A DNA stretch of 64,000 nt from Sabellastarte sp. h YS-2021 (taxonomy: Eukaryota > Annelida > Polychaeta > Sabellida > Sabellidae): positions 160,937,609-161,001,608 of the forward strand of contig OZ024929.1 in the NCBI GenBank assembly GCA_964017235.1, given 5' to 3'. Below are positions 35,999 to 46,485 of this stretch, piece after piece. Numbering within the stretch: the stretch's first letter is position 1; each line of letters opens with the position of its first letter. The notes beneath the pieces are model-generated. The model was given only the letters and a program-made list of their open reading frames with translations, did not search any database and had not been told where the DNA came from. Both the position numbers and the translations under genes were made by a program.

Positions 35999-36014
35999 TT
36001 TAGAGTTACTGTTT

Positions 36015-36242
36015 ATTTATTTGGGGTTTTACGTCACTTTCAACACTGTACAGGTCATATCACGACGGGTAGTTGGAAGGGCAGAGGAAACCAGTACATA
36101 CAGTTCGTTAGGGTTCTGTACTGTAAATTGCCGACCAACGGCAAGCAACTACCAGCTTTCCCACTTGAGGCCGTGCTGGGGATCGAACCCCGGCCTCAGA
36201 GGTGGGAGGCGAGAGTGTTACCACTCTGCCACCGTGGCCCCT
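36015..36242 (-). repeat. SINE-A, full-length with 16-bp target duplication
   Basis: Complete antisense copy. The plus strand starts ATTTATTTGGGGTTTTACGT and ends GCCACCGTGGCCCC. On the minus strand the A box TGGCAGAGTGGT fits 11 of 12 positions of the Pol III consensus, and the B box GGTTCGATCCC fits 10 of 11. It is flanked by TTTAGAGTTACTGTTT at 35999-36014 and 36243-36258, an intact target duplication, so it is a young insertion. The two frames of 100 and 113 codons across it are shadows. Confidence 0.95.
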
Positions 36243-36258
36243 TTTAGAGTTACTGTTT

Positions 36259-36834
36259 TGGGTGCATTTTATAAGGTCTCTGAGCTATGATTTCTTATTG
36301 TAAAAATGACCTAGAATAGCCAATATGTCATCACTAATTAACACAAGTAAAGCATTACTTTCCAAAATTTGAATTCAGTCACAACAAAGTTTGGTTTCAA
36401 AACCACAAAATGACGAAACGAGATAATATTGTACAGTTTCTTCAGAAAGGACTTGTGGTTTGCTGTAAAAATATTTGCAATTGAATTTTTTTGGTAGAAT
36501 CAGCTAATTATTTCTAAATTATTGTGTTTGTTTTGATCAAAACTTGCATCATGAAAGAAGTGATTTGTAGTGCAAAACTAGGCTTTAAATTCACAATTAT
36601 AACACTGATGTGTAACAATGCCATTTTAATGCATATGTAGTTGTTATAACATTTTGCTTTATAATTATGTCATCAGGAAATTGGTTTTGATACTGTGAAG
36701 GCACCACACAATCTGGTAAAATATACTGTATCTTGTTTGCTCTGTTGATTATTGAAAATTACTGTTGAAAAATTTGGATTTTTTGTGGTTTAAATATGAT
36801 CGGAAAATTTCCAAAATACAACCCTTACTTTCTT
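36259..36834. other. Unannotatable stretch
   Basis: AT-rich. No gene or known repeat. Confidence 0.4.
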
Positions 36835-37145
36835 TGACCAAGCCTAACCTTCCCCAAAAGTTCATAAAGATCTGTTCATTACTTGATTACTTACATTAAT
36901 GTTAATGAAAAGACCAAAGTCATTAATAAATGCATTCAAAATGGGACCTTTGAAAGTTTGGATTTTTTGTGCATCAAGTATATCATCCAGATCTTTGCCA
37001 GATTGTAATCACTTCTTCATTTGTTGAGGCACTACCCATATAAACAATGTAAAGGTCTATTCATTACTTTTGGAGGAAACTTAAACACAGACAAACAGAC
37101 AAACAAGAGTACCTAATAACACATCCCAGTGGAGGTAATGAGGGA
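36835..37145 (+). mobile_element. Family D element, copy 4
   Basis: Contains CCAAAAGTTCATAAAGATCT, CCAGATCTTTGCCAGATTGT, AATCACTTCTTCATTTGTTG, AGGTCTATTCATTACTTTTG, ACACAGACAAACAGACAAAC and the end CCCAGTGGAGGTAATGAGGG. It appears to carry the ATAAAGATCTGTTCATTAC / GTCTATTCATTACTT core twice, so it may be a tandem or compound copy. Confidence 0.6.
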
Positions 37146-38092
37146 AGGTTATATGGGTTTGATTTTTCAACTTCTGACAATTATTAAGCCTAGCAAACAT
37201 TAGCCAGGCTAGATTTTGGAACTATGAATAAAAAAAGGCAAAAAAGCAAAAACTACAGTTGGCATTGGGGATCAAGGATGCAATTATATATGGAGGAAAA
37301 CGACTAAATTGGACACTTGACAGAGTCGATAATGATTTGGGTAAACCATCACACACCAGAGTTGGGGAGGTTTTTTTTGTTCTTCTGTTATTTGTGCATG
37401 CACCATTGGCCATTATGAGCTGTACTGATATAATGCACACAGTACATTTGTAATTTTAAGTGTTTTTTTTTTTGTGCCTCAGGTTTTTTCCAGTTAGAGA
37501 GCATTTTGGGGTGTTGTTACAATTTTATTAGAATTTTGGGAATTTCTTTTTTTATTCCAAAGTGTTGTCGTTTTCGTGGCTTTGTGGTCTGTCATTTCAA
37601 CTGGCTGAAACGGAAAAGGTTGGTTGTTAATATAATTCTGATTATATTTGCTCATTTTTTTCCTCTCTTTAAAAAGTGGATTTTTCTATTGGTTAAAAAA
37701 TTGCTGGAAAAATAAGCCAGATTTAGCTGCAGTCAACAAGAAGACATGCTTGGGATAATTAAAGTTTCTTTTTTTTCTGAAATCTTTCACAAATATCAAA
37801 ATTTGATACTGGTAATGCTATTGCAGTGGGCTTTTACACTTGTCCACAACAGGACCCAATTTCGAGACACAGCATAATATTGTGATTTGGCCTCTAAAGT
37901 AGTTCACAAAATGCAGAAAATTGGAACATTTGGATCTGTTTTCAAAGCTGCAATCATCGTTTTGATATGACTAAAACTATCTTGAGACAAATCTGGAACA
38001 GTTTTGTTTTGTACAGGAAAGGCCAAATTTCACAAAGTTCTTGTACTTTGATACATTTTAGCGGCAATATTTTCTATCACAATAGAGGGACA
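37146..38092. other. Unannotatable stretch
   Basis: No gene or recognised repeat. Frames of 72, 64 and 69 codons lack features. Confidence 0.4.
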
Positions 38093-38322
38093 GATCAGTA
38101 ATGTGGTAACACACTACCCTCCCATCTCCCAAGTCCAGGGTTTTAATTAGTGGTCTGACCTGACATGTTACAGTTAGTAGTTACTTGTTTAGTGTCTGAT
38201 GGTTTCTAGCGCAGAATATTTACCAACTGTTATGAATTGGCTTTGTTTGAGCCCATCATGACATGACATATAAAATGTGTTGAAAGTGACACCAACCAAG
38301 CCACCAACCAACCAACCAACCC
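38093..38322 (+). repeat. SINE-A copy, diverged, CCAA tail
   Basis: AGTAATGTGGTAACACACTA (A box), CCAGGGTTTTAATTAGTGG (decayed B box), TTAGTAGTTACTTGTTTAGT, TTTCTAGCGCAGAATATTTA, ATCATGACATGACATATAAA and GTGTTGAAAGTGACACC, then a (CCAA)n tail. The tail differs from the AAATAAATAAA tail of younger copies. Confidence 0.7.
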
Positions 38323-38339
38323 CCCAATCACATAAGAAA

Positions 38340-38789
38340 TATATTTGCCAATTGGTATCACCATTACCTTGGAAAATCTTTTGATAGGTTTGTGATAGGT
38401 TCTCGATCCATCTAATTGTTATATGATGGACTTAAGATGAAACAGATAGGTTTGTGATTGCTATAAGATGGAAATGATTGCTGTAAGACTTTAAGATAGG
38501 TTTAAGATTGCTGTTAGATTAAAAAGAAGACAATATGATTGATTTAGAATGTTAGAAACCTGATAAAGATCGGGAAAGATTTGCGATAATTTCAAAGCTG
38601 TTTGAATTTTTCATAAAATGTTCCTGATGGACTCCCGAGTGGTGTACTTGTAAACCTATCAGGAAGTTCTGTATTTTCCATACATGATGTGTGTACGATG
38701 GATTTAAGATCATTAACATATATAAGATTCCTTGAAAATTGACAATCGGGAACAAGGTTTACGATATATCGCAGAAATGGAACAGCCCC
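38340..38789 (-). mobile_element. Family G repeat copy
   Basis: The right end TGGAACAGCCCC (38778-38789) is the inverse of the G start. The minus strand from there matches 26071 onward at 35 of 40 bases. The interior consists of degenerate iterations of GATAGGTTTGTGAT and TTAAGAT words (38380-38560). The left end could not be found. The two overlapping minus frames of 67 and 72 codons are probably chance. Confidence 0.5.
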
Positions 38790-39934
38790 ACTACATGATT
38801 CTGATATCACAAAAAAGTAAGGTTTGTCTGTGTTTTAAAAGATGACAGCAGTGTCAGTATGCTTGAGTACTTTATCTCCATCAGTGCTGTGTTTGACAAA
38901 GTCCATTCTTATGTCTCTCTTTTTGGGCTCCATCAGCACAAAGAGAAAAGGCACATAAAGTATCCCATTATCGCTCATCACCATCATTATGAACAGTTGC
39001 AAAAAAAGGTGTGAAAACTCATTACTGAGAAAGGTCTCGTTTACACCAGAGCAGAAAAGCTTTAGTCTTGATTAGTGGCTCCAAATTGATGATCTCTTCA
39101 AAATACAGGAAGTAGTTTTCTTTTTATTCTGATTGATAGGACATCTGTTAGTTGATTCAAAATGTGTTAATGTCAATCCTCTTTTAAATTGTATTAATAT
39201 TAAAAAATGATAACACAGGCATTGAAAGTCTCATATTTTAAAACCATTAAGCATAATAATTGCTGTTGCTGATGCTGATCCACCATCACCATTTGCATAA
39301 AGTTATGAGAATGCACTTTAAAAACACATAAAACAGTCCTGTTGGTATAGATGCACAAAAGTACTCCATACAGTTGTACAGCCATTGGTAGAATATTACA
39401 GAGACTTAGACAAGGCTAGAGTTGTTACCTGGATAAAAGTGAAATGACTCATGCTATTGAAAATGTCCCAGAAAGTGAAGCAAAAAGTGCTCACCTTTTG
39501 TAAAGCGCCAACTCTTCTCAGGCAGTTTGTCAAGACGGGCAAGGACCTATGCCTCCTTCTGCTGAAAAATACAAATAAAAATTACTCATTATTCCTAGGT
39601 CACACTGTTCTGTGCTGGCTCATGAGCTACTTATGAGCATAAACTATTTTACTCGTTGGGGCCTATTTTTGGCTTGGTTTATGTTTTAGTATTTTCTGTT
39701 AGGTTCTGTAAGTGTCAATAAGTCGTGATTCTTATTTGGGTATGGCTCTATTGACAAAGAATGGATAAATTTCTGCTGATGTAAACATTTTTAAAAAAAT
39801 GTTTGAAAAACCTCTTCAGAACTCTCAACAGCACAATATGAGGTTGAAGGGAGATCGTTTGGGACAGCTTGTTTTTAAATGTGCCCTATGCACATACGTG
39901 GCCCATTTAGGAAAACAGTAAACTAATTCTAATT
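38790..39934. other. Unannotatable stretch
   Basis: No gene or clear repeat is recognised. Confidence 0.4.
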
Positions 39935-40440
39935 CGACTTTTATAGCGCTTAATCTCCACTAAGTAGTGGACTCTAAGGCGCAACAACACAATAGCAATA
40001 TCCAGATTCAAAGTCCAGGGACAGAAATATGTCAGCACCATGGAGAAGCCATAAGAGAAAATGAGCTAAGGAGGATATGCCTGTCCGTGGAAATAGGTTT
40101 TGAGCTTCTTTCTAAAAGAGGCAATAGTGGGTGATGCACAAATGTTTTCAGGAAGTGAATTCCTAACAGTGGGAGCATCAAAGGCAAAAATGAAGCCAAA
40201 CCGCTTAGTAGACTTGTGAATTGTAGGTTGAAATTTTGGTACATTGAGGAAATTGGCAAAACTCTGACTACATCTAGTATTGTAAGTAGTGCAGTATGTG
40301 GATAGGTGTGGAGCAAAATATTTAGGGAAACCAGTATGAATAGACTTGTACACCAGGGTAGCCAATTTGAACTCTGAGCAAAACTGAATAGAGAGCCAAT
40401 GGAGTTTCCTGAGAACCGGAATTATCCAAGTGTATTTACT
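39935..40440 (-). pseudogene. LINE ORF2 C-terminal region plus 3' UTR
   Basis: Best LINE remnant of this group. The minus strand from about 40425 reads LRKLHWLSI, then FKLATLVYKSIHTGFPKYF, a basic linker, FAFDAPTVRNSLPENI and IASFRKKLKTYFHGQAYPP, and then a stop. This is the region downstream of the reverse transcriptase core in L2/CR1-like LINEs (LHWLPV, YK-x-I-x-G-x-P, F-AP-xWN-x-LP, SF-KKLKT). The 3' UTR has TTGCGCCTTAGAGTCCACTA and GTGGAGATTAAGCGCTATAA with an AATTAGAATTAG tail. The canonical Trp before Asn is replaced by Arg. The catalytic domains are absent. Confidence 0.85.
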
Positions 40441-41440
40441 TGGATAAAAACGACAAGGTCATGAAGCAAAATTCACATATGTGTTGACTGGACAAGTGTG
40501 CATGCACCCTTAGTTTCAGGTCAAGGTTATGGTCATTGATGTTGATTTATGGCATTGAAATGGTGCCATACCTGTATGCAAGCATGATAGTATCCACCAA
40601 AAGTGTGTGGGGATGTTTTGAAAACCAAGCAATGTGAAGCAGTACCTGTTTTAACATCAAATCTAAGTATTCTAGTCATTCTATTGATTTAATCATCTTG
40701 TATTGATGAAGTAATCTGTCATGTAAAGTGCTTCCATCATTTCGTTCTCTGTCTCTGTGAACTTGACAAGATCATCATGTAAAAGAACGTGAAGCCTTGG
40801 GGGTCAAATGTGGACCAAAGTACATTTGGAGAGAATGTAGGAACAAATGTAGTAAAATCTGTAATAAAAGTAAAGAGTTTCTGGTTGAGCTGGTTTGGTG
40901 CTAAATTTTGCTATATACATATACTGCTAATGCAGAACAAGGAGTACAAAACCCCCCAAAAAACCGGCCAAAAACTGAGGCTTAGCTAGCTTGTGTATGT
41001 TTTCAATACTCATTTATTTGTTTATTTAGTAGTTAAACTTCTTTAATGCCTATGAGCAGGCATACTTAAACACTAAATTGATGATCTGAGACATTTGAGT
41101 GGTGCGATGGGGTTGACCTGATGTTGAGAAATTTCCAGAAGGTCCACTCTCTGGTGAATAGGAGGAGTGATACTTTCTTGTCATCTTCAAACAAGATGCT
41201 ATGTACAGTCATATATAGCACAAGTGAAACATAAACTGTACATGTGTCCTTACTTTTTGTTTAACATGAAATATGCATTGACACAGGCACCACCATTTGC
41301 ACAGCAAAAACATCCTAATTAATATAAAATATATTTGAAATTGGTGCCCTAAACTGACACACAACAAATCAGTATGCAGCTTTCAATATACTTTTTTGTG
41401 TCGGTAATCCTGATTGGTTCAAGTGTGTTGGTGTTATGTA
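40441..41440. other. Unannotatable stretch
   Basis: No gene or clear repeat is recognised. Confidence 0.4.
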
Positions 41441-41548
41441 AGACTTGCTCCAAGTCTTTGTATTTCTCATTCAATCAAATCCGACATGCATGAAAACTTC
41501 ATTCAGTCCTCATGTAATACCTTAGACAAAAGGACTTGAAGAAAGTCC
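41441..41548 (-). mobile_element. Family E element, copy 4, internally deleted
   Basis: Starts AGACTTGCTCCAAGTCT (hairpin) and ends GGACTTGAAGAAAGTCC, with GTATTTCTCATTCAATCAAA and TTCATTCAGTCCTCATGTAA between. About 60 bp of the centre present in copies 1-3 is missing, yet both hairpin ends are kept. Confidence 0.75.
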
Positions 41549-41564
41549 AGTGTTACGTACTTCC

Positions 41565-41640
41565 AACAAACTGCTGAATGGACGAACTGACAAACTGTCA
41601 TGAAAATAATATCTCCTTGGCAGAGATAATAAATTTCTTA
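41565..41640 (+). mobile_element. Family D element, 3' fragment
   Basis: CAAACTGCTGAATGGACGAA followed by TATCTCCTTGGCAGAGATAA resembles the family D terminus (CTCCTTGGCGGAGGTAA). Short and diverged. Confidence 0.35.
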
Positions 41641-43655
41641 CATTATGCAAATAGAACCTGTTGGTGAAGACATTATTTGTCACTGTATGGTGTGTTTCAT
41701 GTGGATGTCACCATATTTGTATTTGCAGCCTCGCAGATCTGTTATCACTATGGCTACCATGCCTGACATCAAACAAGAAATTCTAACCCTTTGGCAAGAT
41801 ATCTCATAACCAATCATGCTCAAATATTCATTCATTTAGCCATACATGCAGCCATTTGAAGCCACACACTGGAGGAGGAATCCAATCATAATGAGTGAAA
41901 TTAGAGAGAACTTAAAACAAGACACTGACTGGGTATCAAAGGACTCCATGATTCACTTCTGCGCATTTTTTTTGTCCATTCTCTCCAAAATGGTGGTCTT
42001 TAGCCTTTCATAAGGCTCTAACAATTGCTTATTTTAGGTTCAATTTTTTATTTACTCTGCAAGTATCTCCATGTACACTTATCTTTCTTATTCGTTTGCT
42101 TAAAAACAACGAGAAAAGACAACTTTTCTTGCTCTTGTAAATATTGTTAATTTTTTTAAACATTGAGATTTGAAGTGTATTATTGTTAGTCAAGCTTAAA
42201 CATGCCTTCGTTGTACAGGCATCACAAATGCTGTTAATTGATCTCAGAAAACAGGGAGGCAGAGCTCAAGATTTACTTTGCTACTTACTTGATCATAGCT
42301 TAAACATTCGGATGGATCAGCATAAAAAAATATTAACATCAGGAGGCTGCCGTTCACAAACTATACCAGTTCCGGGATTTTGATAAATTTTAGTTCATCC
42401 CCAATCGAATAGGCCTACAACACAGGAAGTGAAACTCATGGGAACACAACGTGGCAGTTTTATTTCCAGAAGTTGCTACAAAAGTCTTAAAACATACAAA
42501 ATTATGAGATAAAAGTTTATAGTTTCTTAAGATTTATGTTTGGTTTCTTATATTTTAAGTTCTCCCACAATTAAATGTGCTGACAATTGCGTTGCCAGGT
42601 ATAAAGTGCAAAGACGGCGGAGTTCTACTGAAATGGTCTTGATAACAAGATACTAATTCTCTGATCCATCACTACTTAAAACCTTGACTGAATTGGTTCA
42701 AGCTATTTTGATTCTCAATTATACCTTATACATCTTCTGCCACAGTATTCTGACCTGGGGTTAACCCTTTTCCCCAAATTTTGAACTGAACCTTTGAAAA
42801 GGGGATAGAATGACTTTCAACATACAATACATATCATATTAAAATGGGTGGCTTATAAGTACACAAGTACAAAATAAAAACTGTGTACTTTCTGGTCAAG
42901 ATTCTTCACTGCTAAACCCTGCAAATAACATCCATCTTTCACAAAGAGGGCCAGTGTCAATATTATTCAAACCCATAGCCTCAGAAGTTGCATGTTGTAC
43001 AATGTATTTCCACTGCATTAGAATGCCCATTTGTTCACTAGACTCTTAGCGCTGTGGTTATGGGTTCAAATTTAGTAAATAACAAAAAATGCAGAATATG
43101 GAAAGTCCTTGCTTGTTACAAACCAACCAATATTTTGTGGTATATGTTCCTACACTGGCAATCTATCCAATTGTTACATAGTTTGTCATTTTATGCCTTG
43201 TCTATAGATGATCACGTGACTTGTGATGTAAACAAGCAATGGAGATTAATTCCATTAGATGTTGGAACTTTAAATAATTGTTTCTTCCCCCGGTAAATTT
43301 CATGTCTAAGATCTATTGAAGTAGAGAAGAAGGGTTAACATCTGAAGGAATTATTGATCTCTTGTCTTAGAACTGGAACAAGCAATTACAGTCGATGACT
43401 GAGGACTTGGAAGTTTTAAAAGGGAAAGCAGCAAGTACATAATTAACTTTGTGTTCTGAAATTACATCAGAGAGATGCTGTACTGAAGTAATAAGCAGAT
43501 TTCAGTTCCTATTTTCACAGCTGAAGTGAAAGCTATGAGCATTCACGAGCAGATAAAATGCATGGTAAAAACTATTGTAGAAATTGTGAAAAACCCCATA
43601 ACAATTGATATGATGAGTATGACTTTTAATTTAAACTAGAAAGCAATTGTTGAAT
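41641..43655. other. Unannotatable stretch
   Basis: No gene or recognised repeat. Frames of 66 and 80 codons have no domain features. Confidence 0.4.
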
Positions 43656-43825
43656 GCAGAACTCCGCCAGGAAGAGTTTCTGAATTCTTCGTCACTTCTT
43701 CCTTTGGCTAGACCCTATCCACATAAAAATATGAAGGTCTCTTCACCGCCTTTGGAGTAATCTCTAACACAGACAAACAGACAAATGAACACAGTTAAAA
43801 CAGAACCTCCTGGCAGGGCTAAGTA
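43656..43825 (+). mobile_element. Family D element, copy 5, both ends present
   Basis: The left end has ACTCCGCCAGGAAG and the right end AACCTCCTGGCAGGGC, about 165 bp apart. The core has CGTCACTTCTTCCTTTGGCT, AGACCCTATCCACATAAAAA and AACACAGACAAACAGACAAA. This short copy defines the approximate limits of the family. Confidence 0.6.
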
Positions 43826-43961
43826 TTAGTAAATATGGAATTATCATAATGTCAAAGTAATGTTGTCATATAACTTGGCTGGGATATTAAGCTAGAATGA
43901 AACAGTAATTTATATATAGTTGTATATTTTATACTTCGTGAAATATTTCCTTTTCTACAGG

Positions 43962-44230
43962 TCTCAATTCTAATGCTAATTTGACTTTATGGCAAGTTTA
44001 TCTCAATAAAAAATAGACTCTAAGCAGAATTCGAAAATTCTCATTGTCCAGATAAGTATGGGGGAGCAGTATCACAGGGACAATCAGAAGACTACAATGA
44101 ACCAGGGTGGGCAAGCTTGGGCAAAGAGATTGACTTTAAGTTACTTTGTGAATGACAGAAGAGACATGTCAGTGCAGATGTCATTTTGGGCCTGCATTTA
44201 GGTGCAGGTGAGTTTATTCCTCTTGGAGTT
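43962..44230 (-). pseudogene. LINE ORF2 C-terminus, degenerate
   Basis: The minus strand near 44200-44110 reads NDICTDMSLLSF then K-stop-LKVNLFAQACPP, the same SF-KKLKT-LF-AYPP ending seen at 39935, with an in-frame stop. The plus-strand text at 43962-44035 (GCTAATTTGACTTTATGGCA, AATAGACTCTAAGCAGAATT) is the diverged 3' UTR/tail in inverse. It lies just upstream of the DIRS-like element. Confidence 0.6.
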
Positions 44231-44481
44231 CTACCTTAATAAAAAAATTTAGTAATTTTCTGTGTACTTGTTTTGTGGCCTTTGATTGGTCACACGTAGC
44301 CTCCCTGTATTTACAGGCTGAAACCTCTGCCACTTCGACTTTGGCAGGACAAGGGGTCACATTGAAAAATATTCAATTCTTAATGTTTAGTGTTAGGGTT
44401 TATAGTTTTTATGTTTAACTAGTGTCTGTACACTGTACATTGCTGTACTTTTCTGTACTGGTAGTTAGTCTGTTCACTGGG

Positions 44482-45997
44482 ATGGCAGAAGTTACAACTC
44501 GGTACAACCTGTGGTCATCAAAGACGGATACAGCCTACGTGCCTGTCCAGCTCCAATTTTCGGATGATTTGCAGTTTATTTCACAGCTTTTGAAACAACA
44601 GGAACAATCAGTGCAAGTATCCGATTCTAATTCATCAGCATCAGATTTAAACTGTAGTGATCTTGTACAATCGGATGGTGAAACAAGTATTGCTAAAGAT
44701 AAAATGTTTCAAATTCTGATTCTGTTGTTTCTGATATACCAAGTGCATGTACTAGTGTTTCACAAGACACGACTAATGCACAGATTTTAGCACAATTGCA
44801 GAGTATTGGCCAACGCTTGACCAAAATTGATAATACTCAGTGCAAAAAGAGTACTGATCAAATGTACTTCAAAAAGGGGGGCTGAACATAAACTCCCAGT
44901 CATACTGCCACAGGCACAATATAAATTGCTGGCAAATGCTTTAAAGTCGGATCCGGTGTTTTGCCAAATTTTACAAAACACTTCCGATGCTTCTAATCCA
45001 TTGGCAGCTTCGGCTCTTTCAAATGTACAAGTCTCGGATTTGAATCAATCAAATGTTCAAGTACTAGCTTCCCAAGACCCAGTTGTTCAGAATACTACCA
45101 TTCCACATTAAAATGAACTTAGGCAGGACGTTAACATTCAAAATCAAGTTGAAAAACGGTCAACGGAATTGGCAGAATCTGTCAAAACAGGTCATTGTAA
45201 ATAAAGTCACCCAGAGGCAATCCTGTAGAAGTTGTAGTACCAAACAGAGTAAAATGGCCCCATGAGTACGTTCTTTCTGGTTCTCAGAAAGAGTGAATTT
45301 CATATGACCAGTTGTCAGTTACCCAATGGATTGTTATCTTTTGCCGCATCATGAGGGAAGAACAAAATTTACAGAATCAAAGATTCATGCTTTAATGTCT
45401 CATTTCACTTTTGGATGATGCAAATGATTTTTCCTGGGATGCGGCAAAAGCCAGCCATGCTGTGCTCCTATGTAAGATGGAGCAAGGAGAAATTGTCAGT
45501 TATCAAGAAATTGAAAAGAAATTGACCGGATTAAGAGGGCTAATGCCCATAGACATACTACACAAAGTCAGTACATTACATCAGACTTTGAATAATTCTA
45601 GAAAAAGTGCCAACAAATCTACCAAGTCCATGCCTTGCCAGCATTTTAATCATGGTTCTTGTGTCCATAAAAAATCACATGATACCAAAAGTACTTTATA
45701 CAAGCACATTTTGCCGCTTGTTTTGCCTCAAATGGTAGGACCTACCCACATTCTCAAATAGATTGTAGGAACAAACTTAGGAAAAGTGCAAAAACGAGTA
45801 GGTTTGGGTATGAGTCACAGGTTGCATGCCCAGGCAGCCCTTGCTGGTTGTGTTTTTTTCTAGAGTTTTCTACAGTAAAACTGTTCAGCAAAAAACAGAA
45901 GTACTTGCGGCAGAAGGTACCTAAGAGTACAGCTATTTCATGGTTTCACAAAAATATATATAATCAACACATTGTTCCTACTCTCCCTTATGCTTAG
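44482..45997 (+). pseudogene. DIRS-like gag (ORF1), broken
   Basis: Starts at ATG 44482 (MAEVTTRYNLWSSKTD). An upstream in-frame ATG at 44422 is possible but adds a hydrophobic leader unlike a gag. The frame is lost near 44705 and recovered as QILAQLQSIGQRLTKID. Later segments show WPHEYV and ERISYDQLSVTQW-like text split over frames near 45255-45335, then an intact block DDANDFSWDAAKASHAVLL (45414 on). Near 45640-45770 a Cys/His-rich region, CQHFNHGSCVHKKSH followed in the next frame by CFASNGRTYPHSQIDC, forms the nucleic-acid-binding finger usual for DIRS ORF1. At least four frame breaks. Confidence 0.8.
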
Positions 45998-46485
45998 GTT
46001 CTTGCAAAGGGTTCACATTGTTCCTCCACTTTCTCACGCTAACACCAGGGCAAAGGGTCCAAATCCAAATTTCATAAGTCCTTGCAAATCTAGTGGGGTA
46101 TTAGACCTTCTGACCATAAAACTAGTAATGTTAAAACATATTGTTATATTGTTATGTATACAGAATCTAAAAATCTATTCAAAAGGTTTCAAATACTTAT
46201 GGAAGTTCCTCAGCAGGATAATTTTACATCCCTCCTGGAAGATTTGTCATCTTACTCAGGTACTCTACACAACAGCACTAACAGGGCTACTAAAACTACT
46301 GTCAGTGCCAATACAAAGTCTAAAGAGGCACCTAAATCTACCTTTTTGCCTAAAACCTGTGTACAACAACCTGAGTGTCAGCCTTGTTTCACTAGCAAGA
46401 CACATAATGGTGATGATATAAGAAAATTTCATTTGAAGGGGAATAAAAACATTACCATTTTGTAATGATTCAGTAGACAGGATAC

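Noticed and set aside
35945..36290. Two plus-strand frames of 100 and 113 codons
   Set aside because: Both read through a SINE-A copy with a target duplication. Similar translations recur at 49702-49941 and 21066-21332 for the same reason.
44422..44481. Upstream start codon of the gag frame giving a hydrophobic leader
   Set aside because: The leader looks like a chance in-frame extension. The second Met (44482) begins gag-like sequence.
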